Positions 7,684 to 16,834 of a stretch of 45,253 nt of DNA are shown in pieces. The notes beneath the pieces were generated by a model, which ran no database searches, was not told where the DNA came from, and saw nothing but the letters and a program-made list of their open reading frames with translations. The translations under genes and the position numbers were made by a program. Source of the stretch: an uncultured Clostridium sp. (GTDB taxonomy: Bacteria; Bacillota; Clostridia; TANB77; CAG-508); contig CAMYVO010000004.1 of the NCBI GenBank assembly GCA_947302485.1, positions 1-45,253 of the forward strand, read 5' to 3'. Position 1 is the first letter of the stretch. Every line of letters starts with the position of its first letter.

Positions 7684-9909
7684 ATGATTGCAGAGATTAT
7701 TATCAATAGTAATGTAAAGAATTTAAATAGGACATTTGATTATAAAGTACCAGCTGAAATGGTTGGTACTATTAATATTGGTTCAAGAGTTATAGTCCCA
7801 TTTGGTAATGGACAAAAACAAGAAGAAGGTTTTGTACTAAACCTTAAAGATTCATCCATATTTAAATTAAAGGAAATTATAAAGGTAGAAGATACATTTT
7901 CTTTAACAGAAGACAATATTAAACTTGCAAAATTGATGTCACAAAAATACTTTTGTAATATATCAGATTGCATAAAACTTATGCTTCCACCAGGAACTAC
8001 AACAAAAATTATTGAAAACAGAGTCAAAGATAAATCAAAAAAATTTGTGTTTTTAATAAAAAGTATAGAAGATATTGAATACGATATTGAGAATAAAATT
8101 ATAAAATCAAACAAACAGATAAGGCTATTAAATTTTTTAAAAGAAAATGATGGCGTATCATTAAATGATGCTATAGTATTTACAGAAACTACAAGTGCAG
8201 TTGTCAATTCATTGAAAAAAAAAGGATATATAGATATAGAGGAAAAAGAGATTAAAAGGAATCCTTTTTTATATAAAGAATTAAAAAAATCCAACAAACT
8301 AAAATTAAATAACGAACAGCAAAAGGCGTTTAACAGAGTTTTGGAAAGTATAAATAAAAAAGAATATGAGGAATTTTTGCTATATGGTGTTACAGGATCA
8401 GGTAAAACCGAAATATATATGCAATTAATAGAAGAAGTAATAAAAAACAAAAAAAAGGCGTTTATGCTTGTACCTGAAATATCTCTAACGCCTCAAACAG
8501 TAGATAGATTTATTTCTAGATTTGGAAAAGAAAAAATTGCTATACTTCATAGTAGATTATCAGTTGGAGAAAGATATGATGAATGGAAAAAGATTCACAG
8601 TGGTGAGGCAAGCATTGTAATAGGAGCAAGATCTGCTATTTTTGCACCTATAAATAATCTTGGAATTATAATAATTGATGAAGAACATGATATGTCATAT
8701 AAATCTGTTATGACTCCAAGATATAATGCAAAAGAAATATCAAGATATTTAGCTAAAAAAAATAATATACCGCTTATTTTAGGAAGTGCAACTCCTGATA
8801 TATGTTCGTTTTATAATTCAAAACAAGGAAAAAATAAACTCCTTAAGATAACAACTAGAGCAAATGATGCTGCTCTTCCAGAATTAAAAATAATAGATTT
8901 AAAAGAGGAACTTTCGCATGGTAATAGAACAATGATTAGTGGTGATCTATATGAAGAAATTAATAAAAATATAAAAAACAAAGAACAAACTATTCTCTTT
9001 TTAAATAGAAGAGGCTATTCAACATTTGTAATGTGCAGAAATTGCGGATATACATTAACTTGTAAAAATTGCAATATTACTTTAACTTACCATTTAAATA
9101 GCAATAGATTAAAATGCCATTATTGTGGATATGAACAAAAAAATATTAATATATGTCCAGAGTGTGGTAGTAATAATATTAGATACTTTGGAACAGGGAC
9201 ACAAAGGTTAGAGCAAGAAATTTTAAAACTATTTCCAGGTATTTCTACTATAAGAATGGATATAGATACAGTGGGAAAGAAAAATTCTCATGAAATGATA
9301 TTAAATAAATTTAAAGATGAAAATATTAATATACTTATAGGTACTCAAATGGTTGTTAAAGGTCATCATTTCCCAAATGTAACTCTAGTTGGAGCAATTG
9401 CTGCAGATAGTAATTTAAATATAGAGGACTATAGAGCAAATGAAAGAACATTTCAAATTCTTACACAAGTTGCAGGACGAGCAGGAAGAGATAAGAAAAA
9501 AGGAAGAGTTATAATCCAAACATATAATCCTGATAATTTTGCAATTGAATGTGTTAAAAACCAAGACTATGAAATGTTCTATGATCAAGAAATAAATATT
9601 AGAAGACAATTGAAATATCCTCCATTTTGCGATATAATAGTAATTGCTATAAGTGGCAAGGATGAAAACAAAGTAAGAAATGTAATTGAAAAAACATATA
9701 ATGGTATTATTAAACAGAATATTTCTTCTTATGTAAGTAAACCAATGCCTTGCCCAATCGATAAAATAAAAAATAGATATAGATATAGGATTATTATAAA
9801 AGCAAAATTAAATACCACTGTAATAGAAAAAATTAATAATGTAATAAAATTACAGAAAGAGAAAGATATTAGACAAATTATTGAAATTAATCCTAATAAT
9901 ATGACTTAA
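7684..9909 (+). CDS. priA: PriA, primosomal replication-restart helicase
   Basis: PriA recognises stalled or repaired forks and loads the replicative helicase. The start at 7684 (MIAEIIINSN) is preferred: AAAGGA is eight bases upstream, whereas the ATG at 7678 touches that site. Visible in order: 3'-DNA-binding domain (NRTFDYKVP), winged-helix region, Walker A GVTGSGKT, motif II IDEEHD, the zinc-binding insertion with CRNCGY, CKNC, CHYCGY and CPECGS, then helicase motifs GTQMVVKGHHFPNV and QVAGRAGR. Length is normal at 741 residues. It opens a co-directional block with def, fmt and a U32 gene, an order usual in Firmicutes. Its own Walker A glycine codons are plain GGN, unlike the broken one in uvrB. 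Confidence 0.95.
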   Translation: MIAEIIINSNVKNLNRTFDYKVPAEMVGTINIGSRVIVPFGNGQKQEEGFVLNLKDSSIFKLKEIIKVEDTFSLTEDNIKLAKLMSQKYFCNISDCIKLMLPPGTTTKIIENRVKDKSKKFVFLIKSIEDIEYDIENKIIKSNKQIRLLNFLKENDGVSLNDAIVFTETTSAVVNSLKKKGYIDIEEKEIKRNPFLYKELKKSNKLKLNNEQQKAFNRVLESINKKEYEEFLLYGVTGSGKTEIYMQLIEEVIKNKKKAFMLVPEISLTPQTVDRFISRFGKEKIAILHSRLSVGERYDEWKKIHSGEASIVIGARSAIFAPINNLGIIIIDEEHDMSYKSVMTPRYNAKEISRYLAKKNNIPLILGSATPDICSFYNSKQGKNKLLKITTRANDAALPELKIIDLKEELSHGNRTMISGDLYEEINKNIKNKEQTILFLNRRGYSTFVMCRNCGYTLTCKNCNITLTYHLNSNRLKCHYCGYEQKNINICPECGSNNIRYFGTGTQRLEQEILKLFPGISTIRMDIDTVGKKNSHEMILNKFKDENINILIGTQMVVKGHHFPNVTLVGAIAADSNLNIEDYRANERTFQILTQVAGRAGRDKKKGRVIIQTYNPDNFAIECVKNQDYEMFYDQEINIRRQLKYPPFCDIIVIAISGKDENKVRNVIEKTYNGIIKQNISSYVSKPMPCPIDKIKNRYRYRIIIKAKLNTTVIEKINNVIKLQKEKDIRQIIEINPNNMT

Positions 9910-9928
9910 TAAATTAAGGGGGATAAAA

Positions 9929-10408
9929 ATGGCTATAAGAAATATCAGAACTGAAGGTGACGAAATACTAAAGAAAAGAAGCAAAGAAGTTGACGTAGTT
10001 GATGATAAAATAAGAATATTAATAGATGATATGGTTGAAACAATGCATGCACAAAATGGAGTAGGACTTGCAGCTGTTCAAGTAGGAATTTTAAAAAGAA
10101 TTTTGGTTATTGATATATACGATGATGAAACACCAATTGTAAAACTTGTAAATCCTGTTATTGTAAAGACAAAAGGTGAAGAAGAAGTCGAAGAAGGTTG
10201 CCTTAGTTTCCCAAATAAATTTGCAAAGGTAAAAAGACCAACAGAGGTAACTGTAGAAGGATTAAATGAAAATGGAGAAAAAATTAAAATTGTTGGGAAG
10301 GGATTACTTGCACAAGCGTTAGCACATGAAATAGATCACTTAAATGGAGAAGTTTTTGTTGATAAAATGATACCTGGTACTTTAGAAATAATAAATCCGG
10401 AAGAGTAA
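9929..10408 (+). CDS. def: Peptide deformylase
   Basis: Removes the N-formyl group from nascent proteins at the ribosome exit; a metal (Fe2+) enzyme. The three motifs are GVGLAAVQVG (motif 1, with Val where most family members have Pro), EEGCLSFP (motif 2, metal-binding Cys) and LAHEIDHLNG (motif 3, HEXXH). The chain of 159 residues is the short type-1 form. AAGGGGG lies before the ATG and the gene starts 19 bases after priA. It is paired with fmt, which adds the formyl group that this enzyme removes. Confidence 0.94.
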   Translation: MAIRNIRTEGDEILKKRSKEVDVVDDKIRILIDDMVETMHAQNGVGLAAVQVGILKRILVIDIYDDETPIVKLVNPVIVKTKGEEEVEEGCLSFPNKFAKVKRPTEVTVEGLNENGEKIKIVGKGLLAQALAHEIDHLNGEVFVDKMIPGTLEIINPEE

Positions 10409-10428
10409 AAAAATAAAAGGAGAAGAAT

Positions 10429-11406
10429 ATGCTTAATATATTATTTATGGGAACTCCAGATTTTGCGAAAGTGAGTTTAGAAAAACTATATAATAATGAA
10501 TATGAAATTATAGCTGTTGTAACAAATCCTGATAAACCAAAAGGAAGAGGAATGAAATTAATTCCATCGCCTGTAAAAGAATTTGCATTAAAAAATAATT
10601 TAACAGTTTTACAGCCTGAAATAATAAAGAATAATACTAAATTTATAAATCAAATTAAACAATTAAATCCAGATATTATTTGTGTAGTTGCATATGGGAA
10701 AATTCTTCCAAAAGAAATATTAGAGATTCCCAAATATGGTTGTATAAATCTGCATGGATCATTACTACCTAAATATAGAGGTGCTGCTCCAATTCAATGG
10801 GCTATTTTAAATGGAGATAGAACAACAGGTGTTACTACAATTTATATGGATGAAAAAATGGATGCAGGAGATATAATTTTAAAGCAAAAAGTTACAATTG
10901 ATGGAAATGAGACAACAGGACAATTATGGGATAGACTATCTATTATTGGTGCGGATTTACTTTTAAATACAATAAAGAAAATTGAAGACGGAACAGCAAA
11001 AAGAGAAAAACAGTCACAAGATTATACTGTAGCACCAATGTTAAATAAAGAAATATCAAGAATTGATTGGAAGAACAAAACATCATTTCAAATAAAAAAT
11101 CTTGTTAGAGGTTTAAACCCAATTATGGGAGCTTATTCATTATATAAAAATAAAAAAATAAAATTTTGGAAAGTTGATGATTTAGAAATAGAAGATTTTA
11201 TTACAAATTTTCCTCAATATGAAGAAAACATTTTTTTAATTGAACCAGGATGTATTTTAGTTGCAGATTCAAAAACAGGATTATACATTAAATCAGCAGA
11301 TGGAATAATTAAAGCTTTAGAGATACAAGGAGAAAATGCTAAAAAGATGAACATTGATGATTTTTTAAGAGGTAATAAATTAGAAATAGGAGAAATATTA
11401 AATTAA
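10429..11406 (+). CDS. fmt: Methionyl-tRNA formyltransferase
   Basis: Transfers formyl from 10-formyltetrahydrofolate to Met-tRNA(fMet), allowing initiation. Visible: N-terminal Rossmann start MGTPDFAKVSLEKL, the catalytic and folate-binding block NLHGSLLPKYRGAAPIQWAI followed by GVTTIYMDEKMDAGDI, then a C-terminal OB-like domain that ends at 325 residues. Length is normal. An AAAAGGAGAAG site is seven bases from the ATG, and the gene is 20 bases after def, so it is almost certainly co-transcribed. Confidence 0.95.
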   Translation: MLNILFMGTPDFAKVSLEKLYNNEYEIIAVVTNPDKPKGRGMKLIPSPVKEFALKNNLTVLQPEIIKNNTKFINQIKQLNPDIICVVAYGKILPKEILEIPKYGCINLHGSLLPKYRGAAPIQWAILNGDRTTGVTTIYMDEKMDAGDIILKQKVTIDGNETTGQLWDRLSIIGADLLLNTIKKIEDGTAKREKQSQDYTVAPMLNKEISRIDWKNKTSFQIKNLVRGLNPIMGAYSLYKNKKIKFWKVDDLEIEDFITNFPQYEENIFLIEPGCILVADSKTGLYIKSADGIIKALEIQGENAKKMNIDDFLRGNKLEIGEILN

Positions 11407-11420
11407 AGAGGAATAAATAT

Positions 11421-12647
11421 ATGAAAAAACCAGAGTTATTAGCACCTGCAGGTTCTTATGAAAAAGCAAAGGTTGCTTTTTTATATGGAGCTGATGCAGT
11501 ATATGTAGGAACAGCATCTCTTTCTTTAAGAAGTAGAGCTGATGTAAATGAAGATAGTTTAATAAAAATTATACAATATGCGCATGAAATTAGAAAAAAG
11601 GTATATGTTACAATTAATATTTTTGCGTGGGATACTAATTACGATGAAATTAAAAGGCAAGCTAGAATATTAAATAAGCTTAAAGTAGATGGAATAATAC
11701 TTGCAGATGGTGGAGTACTTGATATAGTAAAAGAAGAAGCACCTGACATAGATATTCACATTAGTACACAAGCAAACGTTGTAAGTTATCATTCAAGTAA
11801 TTTTTGGTATAAAAATGGAGCAAAAAGGGTAATTCTTGCTAGAGAATTAGATAAATACCAAATAAAAGATATTATAAAAAACACACCAATGGGACTTGAA
11901 ACAGAAATGTTTATTCATGGCGCAATATGCTTTGGATATTCAGGTAGATGTTTTTTAAGCGATTTTTTAGCCGCAAGAAGTGCTAATCTTGGTGATTGTG
12001 CACAAAGTTGTAGATGGGCATATAATTTATATGCAGAAGAAGCAAACAATCCTGGAAATCTTATGCCTTTAGAAACTGATGATAAAGGAACATATATATT
12101 TTCATCTAAAGATTTATGTTTAATAAGAGAAATTCCAGAAATTATTGAAATGGGTGTAGATAGTTTAAAAATAGAAGGACGTTTAAAAACTGAATATTAT
12201 TTGGCAACTGTTATAAACGCATATAGAAATGCAATAGATGATTATATAAAAAATAATGAATATAATTCGAAAAAATATATGAATGAACTTGAGAAAGTAA
12301 AAACAAGAGGACTTACAACCTTCTATTTTAATGATAGAAACAATAAAGATTTTCAAGAATATGAAGGAAAACAATATAATCCAAATTATGAATTTGGATG
12401 TAAAGTAATAGAATATTCCAATGATAAATCCATTGTTGAAATACGCAATAGATTAACAGTTGGAGATGAACTTGAAATTATAATTCCTGGACAAATTGAA
12501 GTATATAAATTTATAATTAACAAATTATGGGATGAGGAAACAGATAATGAAATAGATTACATAAATCCTGGTAAACAAGGACAAAAGGTTAAGTTACATC
12601 TTCCAATTAAATGCGATAATGGATGGATAATAAGAAGAAAGAAATAA
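11421..12647 (+). CDS. U32-family peptidase-like protein (TrhP/YegQ type)
   Basis: U32 proteins of this class are best known as TrhP, which with prephenate makes 5-hydroxyuridine at tRNA wobble position 34; others have been described as collagenase-like peptidases. The 408-residue chain starts with the family signature PELLAPAGSYEKAKVAFLYGADAVYVG and carries the U32 block FIHGAICFGYSGRCFLSDF with Cys pairs (GRC, GDCAQSC) that would bind an iron-sulfur cluster. A C-terminal beta domain ends at RRKK. It starts 14 bases after fmt. Family assignment is firm; a tRNA-modification role is by analogy only. Confidence 0.85.
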   Translation: MKKPELLAPAGSYEKAKVAFLYGADAVYVGTASLSLRSRADVNEDSLIKIIQYAHEIRKKVYVTINIFAWDTNYDEIKRQARILNKLKVDGIILADGGVLDIVKEEAPDIDIHISTQANVVSYHSSNFWYKNGAKRVILARELDKYQIKDIIKNTPMGLETEMFIHGAICFGYSGRCFLSDFLAARSANLGDCAQSCRWAYNLYAEEANNPGNLMPLETDDKGTYIFSSKDLCLIREIPEIIEMGVDSLKIEGRLKTEYYLATVINAYRNAIDDYIKNNEYNSKKYMNELEKVKTRGLTTFYFNDRNNKDFQEYEGKQYNPNYEFGCKVIEYSNDKSIVEIRNRLTVGDELEIIIPGQIEVYKFIINKLWDEETDNEIDYINPGKQGQKVKLHLPIKCDNGWIIRRKK

Positions 12648-12766
12648 TTTATAAATAACATTATAAATTATTCGCTTCTGGTGATTTGTTTAAATTTTTA
12701 CGAAAAACGCCTAAACTGCATATAGTCTGTATTCTTACATTTATTACACTAATTTTGCAAATACAT
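12648..12766. other. Convergent intergenic gap
   Basis: AT-rich gap between the U32 gene and the DUF368 gene that runs toward it. I see no clear hairpin terminator, ORF with a ribosome site, or RNA. Confidence 0.4.
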
Positions 12767-13568
12767 TTAATTTTCAAATTTTTCAAACATAAATCCAATT
12801 AGTAGTCCAATTACAAAAATACAAATTGAAATAATTCCATTTATACTAAATGTAAGATTAGGTAATAATATAAAAACTGAACCAACAACAAAACCGATAA
12901 TAGAATAATATGTTTCTGAATAGTATCTATTTAAACAATATTGCATTAGCTTTAGAATAAGTAATGAACCCAAAATTAATCCAATACCCATAGGAATTAA
13001 AATTGATACATTAATATTTGATATTGAATTTAAATATATATCATATATTCCCATAGTCATTAAAATAACACTGCTACTTACTCCGAGGTATTATTACTCC
13101 AGCTGACATTAAAAAACCGCATAAAATTAAATATAGACTATTTACACTTGAAATATTATTATTAGATATTACATTTTGAATTAAAATGGATAATATACCA
13201 ATAAACATTGTTAAGAATGTATAAAATAAAAAATGTAATTTAAATCCACTTGGTTTATTAGCCATTTTAAATAAACTTGGTATACATCCTAATATTAAAC
13301 CAGCAAACATTGATTTTGCTTGATTTGGATATATATTAAATAAATATATAAGGAATTTACTGAAAATTATAATACCAATAGCACAACCTAATATAATTGG
13401 AAAAAGAAATTTAATATTTTTTTTAACATCCTTTAAAAAGTTAAGTATGCTATCAATTATTTTTTCGTATATACCTAATATTACGCATAACACACCACTG
13501 CTTATACCTGGTAGTATAGCGCCAGCTCCGATTGAAATTCCTTTAATTACTCGTATAAAAAAATTCAT
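12767..13568 (-). CDS. DUF368 (PopT-like) polyprenyl-phosphate transporter, read through one +1 frame break
   Basis: DUF368 proteins are polytopic membrane proteins; family members have been shown to recycle undecaprenyl phosphate across the membrane for envelope synthesis. Start at 13568 after GGAGG on the minus strand. The chain has an internal duplication: GAGAILPGISSGVL near the N-terminus and SAGVIIPGVSSSVI in the second half. The second copy contains the break: codons CCT CGG AGT AAG TAG at 13088-13074. Skipping the C gives CCT GGA GTA AGT AGC, the same PG-V/I-SS motif as the first copy, and a 266-residue protein of normal size with about eight membrane segments. The internal repeat gives independent support for the repaired frame. 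Confidence 0.9.
13083..13085 (-). other. +1 recoding site 4: in-frame CGG in DUF368 gene (minus strand)
   Basis: Counting from 13568, the CGG read 13085 to 13083 is codon 162. Skipping one C yields Gly 162 of the PGVSSS motif. This site lies on the opposite strand from the other four but has the same coding-strand context, CCT CGG A. Confidence 0.83.
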
Positions 13569-13673
13569 ATAACCTCCGTTTAATAAATACTATTCATAAA
13601 AGGTATATGATATGTTTGAATATATTGAATTACTGGATAAATTAATAAATGAAATATAAAAGGAGTTATATTT

Positions 13674-14171
13674 ATGAAACTACATATTGTTTTAGTAGAA
13701 CCAGAAATACCACAAAATACTGGAAACATTGCAAGAACCTGTGCTGCAACTGGAAGCACACTTCATTTAGTAAGACCACTAGGATTTCAAATAACAGATA
13801 AATATTTAAAAAGAGCAGGACTTGATTATTGGGATAAATTAGAGATTATAGAACATGAATCTTTTCTGAAATTTCTTAAAAAATTTCCTCCAGAGAAGAA
13901 TAATATGTTTTTTTTATCAACAAAGGCACAGCACTGTTATAGTGATATAGATTACTCTAATTTAGATGAAGTTTATCTATTATTTGGAAAAGAAACTAAG
14001 GGATTACCGGAAGATATATTAAAAAAACACATAGATAAAACTATAAGAATTCCAATGAAAGAAGGATTAAGATCATTAAATTTATCAAATTCAGTCTCTA
14101 TAGTAGTATATGAAGTATTAAGACAAGCTAATTTTACTAACTTATTATCTGCTAGTAGTTATTTTAAATAA
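13674..14171 (+). CDS. trmL: TrmL, tRNA (cytidine/uridine-34-2'-O)-methyltransferase
   Basis: A minimal SPOUT methyltransferase that methylates the wobble ribose of tRNA-Leu species. The 165 residues are essentially one trefoil-knot domain: LVEPEIPQNTGNIARTCAAT at the N-terminus, RAGLDYWD, LLFGKETKGLPEDIL, and the SAM-binding IPMKEGLRSLNLSNSVSIV. Starts divergently from the DUF368 gene with a shared 105-base gap; AAAGGAG precedes ATG 13674. It does not appear to be co-transcribed with thrS, which has its own promoter and T-box. Confidence 0.92.
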   Translation: MKLHIVLVEPEIPQNTGNIARTCAATGSTLHLVRPLGFQITDKYLKRAGLDYWDKLEIIEHESFLKFLKKFPPEKNNMFFLSTKAQHCYSDIDYSNLDEVYLLFGKETKGLPEDILKKHIDKTIRIPMKEGLRSLNLSNSVSIVVYEVLRQANFTNLLSASSYFK

Positions 14172-14176
14172 ATAAG

Positions 14177-14205
14177 TTGATTTTTTTAGAATAATAATAT
14201 ATAAT
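14177..14205 (+). promoter_or_regulatory. Promoter of the T-box/thrS transcript
   Basis: TTGATT 14177-14182, 17-base spacer, TATAAT 14200-14205, just upstream of the leader RNA. Confidence 0.65.
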
Positions 14206-14209
14206 ATAG

Positions 14210-14425
14210 TTGACGTTGAAGGGAAGAGTAAAAATAAAAACGATTATAAGAGATGATTAGTCACAGGCTGAAAGCTAATCTTAATACGCTTATTTTGAAA
14301 ACTATCCTGGAGTTTATAGATGAAAATCTATCGTTGATTACGTTACAATCTTAATTAAGTAAAAAATAGGGTGGAACCGTGCATGAGCACCCCTATAGAT
14401 CAAGAGTCTATAGGGGTGCTCTTTT
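14210..14425 (+). promoter_or_regulatory. T-box riboswitch controlling thrS
   Basis: A T-box leader senses uncharged tRNA and permits read-through of a terminator. The diagnostic T-box sequence AGGGTGGAACCGTGC is at 14368-14382, directly before the antiterminator/terminator region. Upstream is the stem I region with an ACT at 14301-14303 in TTTTGAAAACTATCC that could be the threonine specifier. The context before thrS and the presence of a tRNA-Thr just downstream fit a threonine-sensing switch. The specifier position is a guess; the T-box identity is not. Confidence 0.9.
14385..14425 (+). terminator. T-box regulated intrinsic terminator
   Basis: Fifteen-base perfect arms at 14385-14399 and 14407-14421 with a seven-base loop, followed by TTTT. 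Folding competes with the antiterminator formed by the T-box sequence. Confidence 0.9.
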
Positions 14426-14461
14426 ATATAATAAAATCCCCTACAAAAAGGAGGAATTGGT

Positions 14462-16390
14462 ATGATTAAAATTATATTAAAAGACGGATCCATGCGTGAG
14501 GTAGAAAGAGGAACTACTATTTTAGATTTAGCTAAACAAATAAGTGAAGGTTTAGCGAGAGTCTCTACAGCAGGACTTGTTAATGGAGAAGTAAAAGATT
14601 TAAGATACGAAATTAAAGAAGATTGTAATGTAGAAATATTAACATTTGAATCAAATATAGAAGGAAAGAAGGCATATTGGCATACAACTTCTCACATTAT
14701 GGCACAAGCGGTAAAAAGATTATTTCCAAGTGCCAAACTTGCAATAGGACCTGCAATTGATGAAGGATTTTATTATGATTTTGATGTAGAAAAACCTTTT
14801 ACCGATGATGATAAAAATAAAATTGAGGCGGAAATAAAAAAAATAATAAAGGAAAATATATTAATAGAAAGATTTTCACTACCAAAAGATAAAGCTCTTG
14901 AATTAATGAAAGATGAACCATATAAACAAAAATTAATAAATGATTTAACAGATGGAGAAGAAATTAGCTTTTATAAACAAGGAGATTTCACTGATCTATG
15001 TGTAGGACCACACTTAGAAAGTACTGGCAAAATTAAATCAGTAAAAATATTATCATCCTCAGGAGCTTATTGGAGAGGTGATGAGCATAACAAAATGTTA
15101 CAAAGAATTTATGCAATTTCATTTCCAAAATCAAGCATGATGGATGAGTATATGCAAATACTTGAAGATAGAAAATCAAGAGATCATAGAAAGATAGGAA
15201 AAGATTTAAATTTATATATGACACATCCACTTGTTGGTGCAGGACTACCAATGTATTTGCCAAATGGAGCAACAATTAGAAGAGTACTTGAAAGATATAT
15301 TCAAGATAAAGAATTAAGTCTTGGATATGAACATGTATATACACCTTCACTTGCAACAACAGACCTTTATAAAACAAGTGGACATTGGGATCACTACAAA
15401 GAAGATATGTTTCCAATAATGAAAATGGATAATGAAGAACTTGTTTTAAGACCAATGAATTGCCCACATCATATGTTAATATATAAAAATACTTTACATT
15501 CATATAAAGAATTACCAATAAAAATTGCTGAGCTTGCACACGATTTTAGATATGAAAATTCAGGTGCTGTATGTGGACTTGAAAGAGTAAGACAAATGTG
15601 CCAAAATGATTCGCATTTATTTGTTAGGCCAGATCAAATAAAAGAAGAAGTCGGAAAAGTATTAAAACTAATATTCGATGTATATATTAATGATTTTGGA
15701 TTTGCAAGAGACAATTTTGCATTTAGACTTTCACTAAGAAATAAAGAAAAAGAAAAATACATTGATAACGATGAAATGTGGAATGTTGCAGAAAATCAAC
15801 TAAGACAAATTTTAAAAGAATTGAAGATAGACTTTTACGAGGCTGAAGGAGAAGCGGCTTTTTATGGACCAAAGATTGATATACAAATAAAAACCGCACT
15901 TGGACATGATGTTACAATTCCAACATGCCAATTAGACTTTGCACTTCCTGAAAGATTTGATTTATCATATATTGGTGAAGATGGTGATAAACATAGACCA
16001 GTAGTTATACATAGAGCAATTTTAGGGTCATCTGACAGGTTTATTTCATTCTTATTAGAAGAAACTAAAGGGAATTTACCTACTTGGCTTGCACCAGTAC
16101 AAGTTAAAATATTACCAATAAGTGAAAAACAGCATGATTACTGCGAGGATTTATTCAATAAATTTTTGAAAGATGGAATAAGAGTTAAATTAGATGAAAG
16201 AAATGAAAAAATAGGATATAAAATACGTGAATCACAACTTGAAAAAATACCATATATGTTGATTATTGGTGATAAAGAAGTAGAAAAAAATGCTGTTAGT
16301 ATTCGTTCTAGAAAAGATGGAGATCTTGGAACAATTGATATTGATGAATTTATTAATAAAATAAAATATGAAATAAATAAACATAAATAA
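14462..16390 (+). CDS. thrS: Threonyl-tRNA synthetase
   Basis: Class II synthetase that charges tRNA-Thr and edits mis-charged serine. Domains in order: TGS (about 1-62), editing domain with HTTSHIMAQAV (HxxxH) and a distal CxxxH-type site (DLCVGPHLE), catalytic core with motif 2 FRYENSGAVCGLERVRQM and zinc ligands in RPMNCPHHML, motif 3 region HRAILGSSDRFISFLLEE, then the anticodon-binding domain (VKILPISEKQHDYCEDLF). At 642 residues it is full length. Expression is governed by the upstream T-box. AAAAGGAGG precedes ATG 14462. A tRNA-Thr gene follows. Confidence 0.97.
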   Translation: MIKIILKDGSMREVERGTTILDLAKQISEGLARVSTAGLVNGEVKDLRYEIKEDCNVEILTFESNIEGKKAYWHTTSHIMAQAVKRLFPSAKLAIGPAIDEGFYYDFDVEKPFTDDDKNKIEAEIKKIIKENILIERFSLPKDKALELMKDEPYKQKLINDLTDGEEISFYKQGDFTDLCVGPHLESTGKIKSVKILSSSGAYWRGDEHNKMLQRIYAISFPKSSMMDEYMQILEDRKSRDHRKIGKDLNLYMTHPLVGAGLPMYLPNGATIRRVLERYIQDKELSLGYEHVYTPSLATTDLYKTSGHWDHYKEDMFPIMKMDNEELVLRPMNCPHHMLIYKNTLHSYKELPIKIAELAHDFRYENSGAVCGLERVRQMCQNDSHLFVRPDQIKEEVGKVLKLIFDVYINDFGFARDNFAFRLSLRNKEKEKYIDNDEMWNVAENQLRQILKELKIDFYEAEGEAAFYGPKIDIQIKTALGHDVTIPTCQLDFALPERFDLSYIGEDGDKHRPVVIHRAILGSSDRFISFLLEETKGNLPTWLAPVQVKILPISEKQHDYCEDLFNKFLKDGIRVKLDERNEKIGYKIRESQLEKIPYMLIIGDKEVEKNAVSIRSRKDGDLGTIDIDEFINKIKYEINKHK

Positions 16391-16403
16391 TTAGTCAACT
16401 TTG

Positions 16404-16439
16404 TCAGGAAAAGGGTATTGAAATATATCCTTTTTCTGA
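16404..16439 (+). terminator. Hairpin after thrS overlapping the tRNA promoter
   Basis: Arms TCAGGAAAAGG (16404-16414) and CCTTTTTCTGA (16429-16439) pair with one G-U. There is no T tract after it, and the promoter of the following tRNA (TTGAAA 16418-16423, 16-base spacer, TATAAT 16440-16445) lies within and beside it. Confidence 0.45.
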
Positions 16440-16445
16440 TATAAT
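16418..16445 (+). promoter_or_regulatory. Promoter of tRNA-Thr(CGU)
   Basis: TTGAAA, 16-base spacer, TATAAT ending 12 bases before the tRNA 5' end. Confidence 0.5.
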
Positions 16446-16457
16446 AAAAAAGAAAAT

Positions 16458-16533
16458 GCTACTGTAGCTCAGTTGGTAGAGCAACAGATTCGTAACCTGT
16501 AGGTCGGCGGTTCGATTCCGCCCAGTAGCTCCA
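16458..16533 (+). tRNA. tRNA-Thr, anticodon CGU
   Basis: A 76-base cloverleaf including encoded CCA. Acceptor arms GCTACTG and CAGTAGC pair perfectly, D arm GCTC/GAGC, T arm GGCGG/CCGCC with loop TTCGATT. The anticodon loop TTCGTAA gives anticodon CGT, reading ACG. The last anticodon-stem pair (A31 with C39) is a mismatch. It sits directly after thrS. Confidence 0.93.
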
Positions 16534-16693
16534 GATGTGCAATATTATTATCTATACATATGATGATAATAACTTGATAATTAATGCTAAAAAATGTGAA
16601 GCATATACATATAATGAAAATAAAATTATAATGACAAAGGAGAAGGCAACTGTTTTTAACAATAACTAATAAATAATCATAAAACAATAGTAA

Positions 16694-16735
16694 CATAAAA
16701 AATAGAGAGATGCTTACTCTCTATTTTTTATGTTC
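16694..16735 (+). terminator. Bidirectional hairpin terminator
   Basis: Perfect 16-base arms (16694-16709, 16717-16732) with a seven-base loop; A and T tracts form the outer stem, so it can act in both directions. Confidence 0.75.
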
Positions 16736-16742
16736 AAATTAC

Positions 16743-16771
16743 TTGTAAAATGGAGCCGAAATTGGTATAAT
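16743..16771 (+). promoter_or_regulatory. Promoter of ftsY
   Basis: TTGTAA 16743-16748, 17-base spacer, TATAAT 16766-16771 with an extended TGG before the -10. Confidence 0.6.
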
Positions 16772-16834
16772 ATATAAGAATATGAAAATTTTAACAACAA
16801 TATTAATTAAATATAAATTTTGTAAGGAGGTAAA

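Larger units (their letters stand above)
16534..16834. other. Intergenic region between tRNA-Thr and ftsY
   Basis: About 300 bases. It holds a strong terminator (16694-16735) and the ftsY promoter (16743-16771). The first half, 16534-16690, contains only a 12-codon ATG frame after an AAAGGAG-like string, which I do not call a gene. Confidence 0.5.

Noticed and set aside
7740..8450. Long antisense ORF inside priA
   Set aside because: It is a reverse-strand shadow of priA, with low-complexity Phe/Ser/Ile content and no ribosome site. The same holds for the antisense frame 16807-17652 in ftsY and for many shorter ones.
13481..13568. Pseudogene interpretation of the split DUF368, uvrB, lepA and spoVFB genes
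   Set aside because: Each has only +1 breaks at CGG, no stops or deletions elsewhere, and good expression signals. Independent decay would give varied lesions.
16642..16680. 12-codon ATG frame near an AAAGGAG-like string after tRNA-Thr
   Set aside because: The string overlaps the start codon itself, and the peptide is too short to support.
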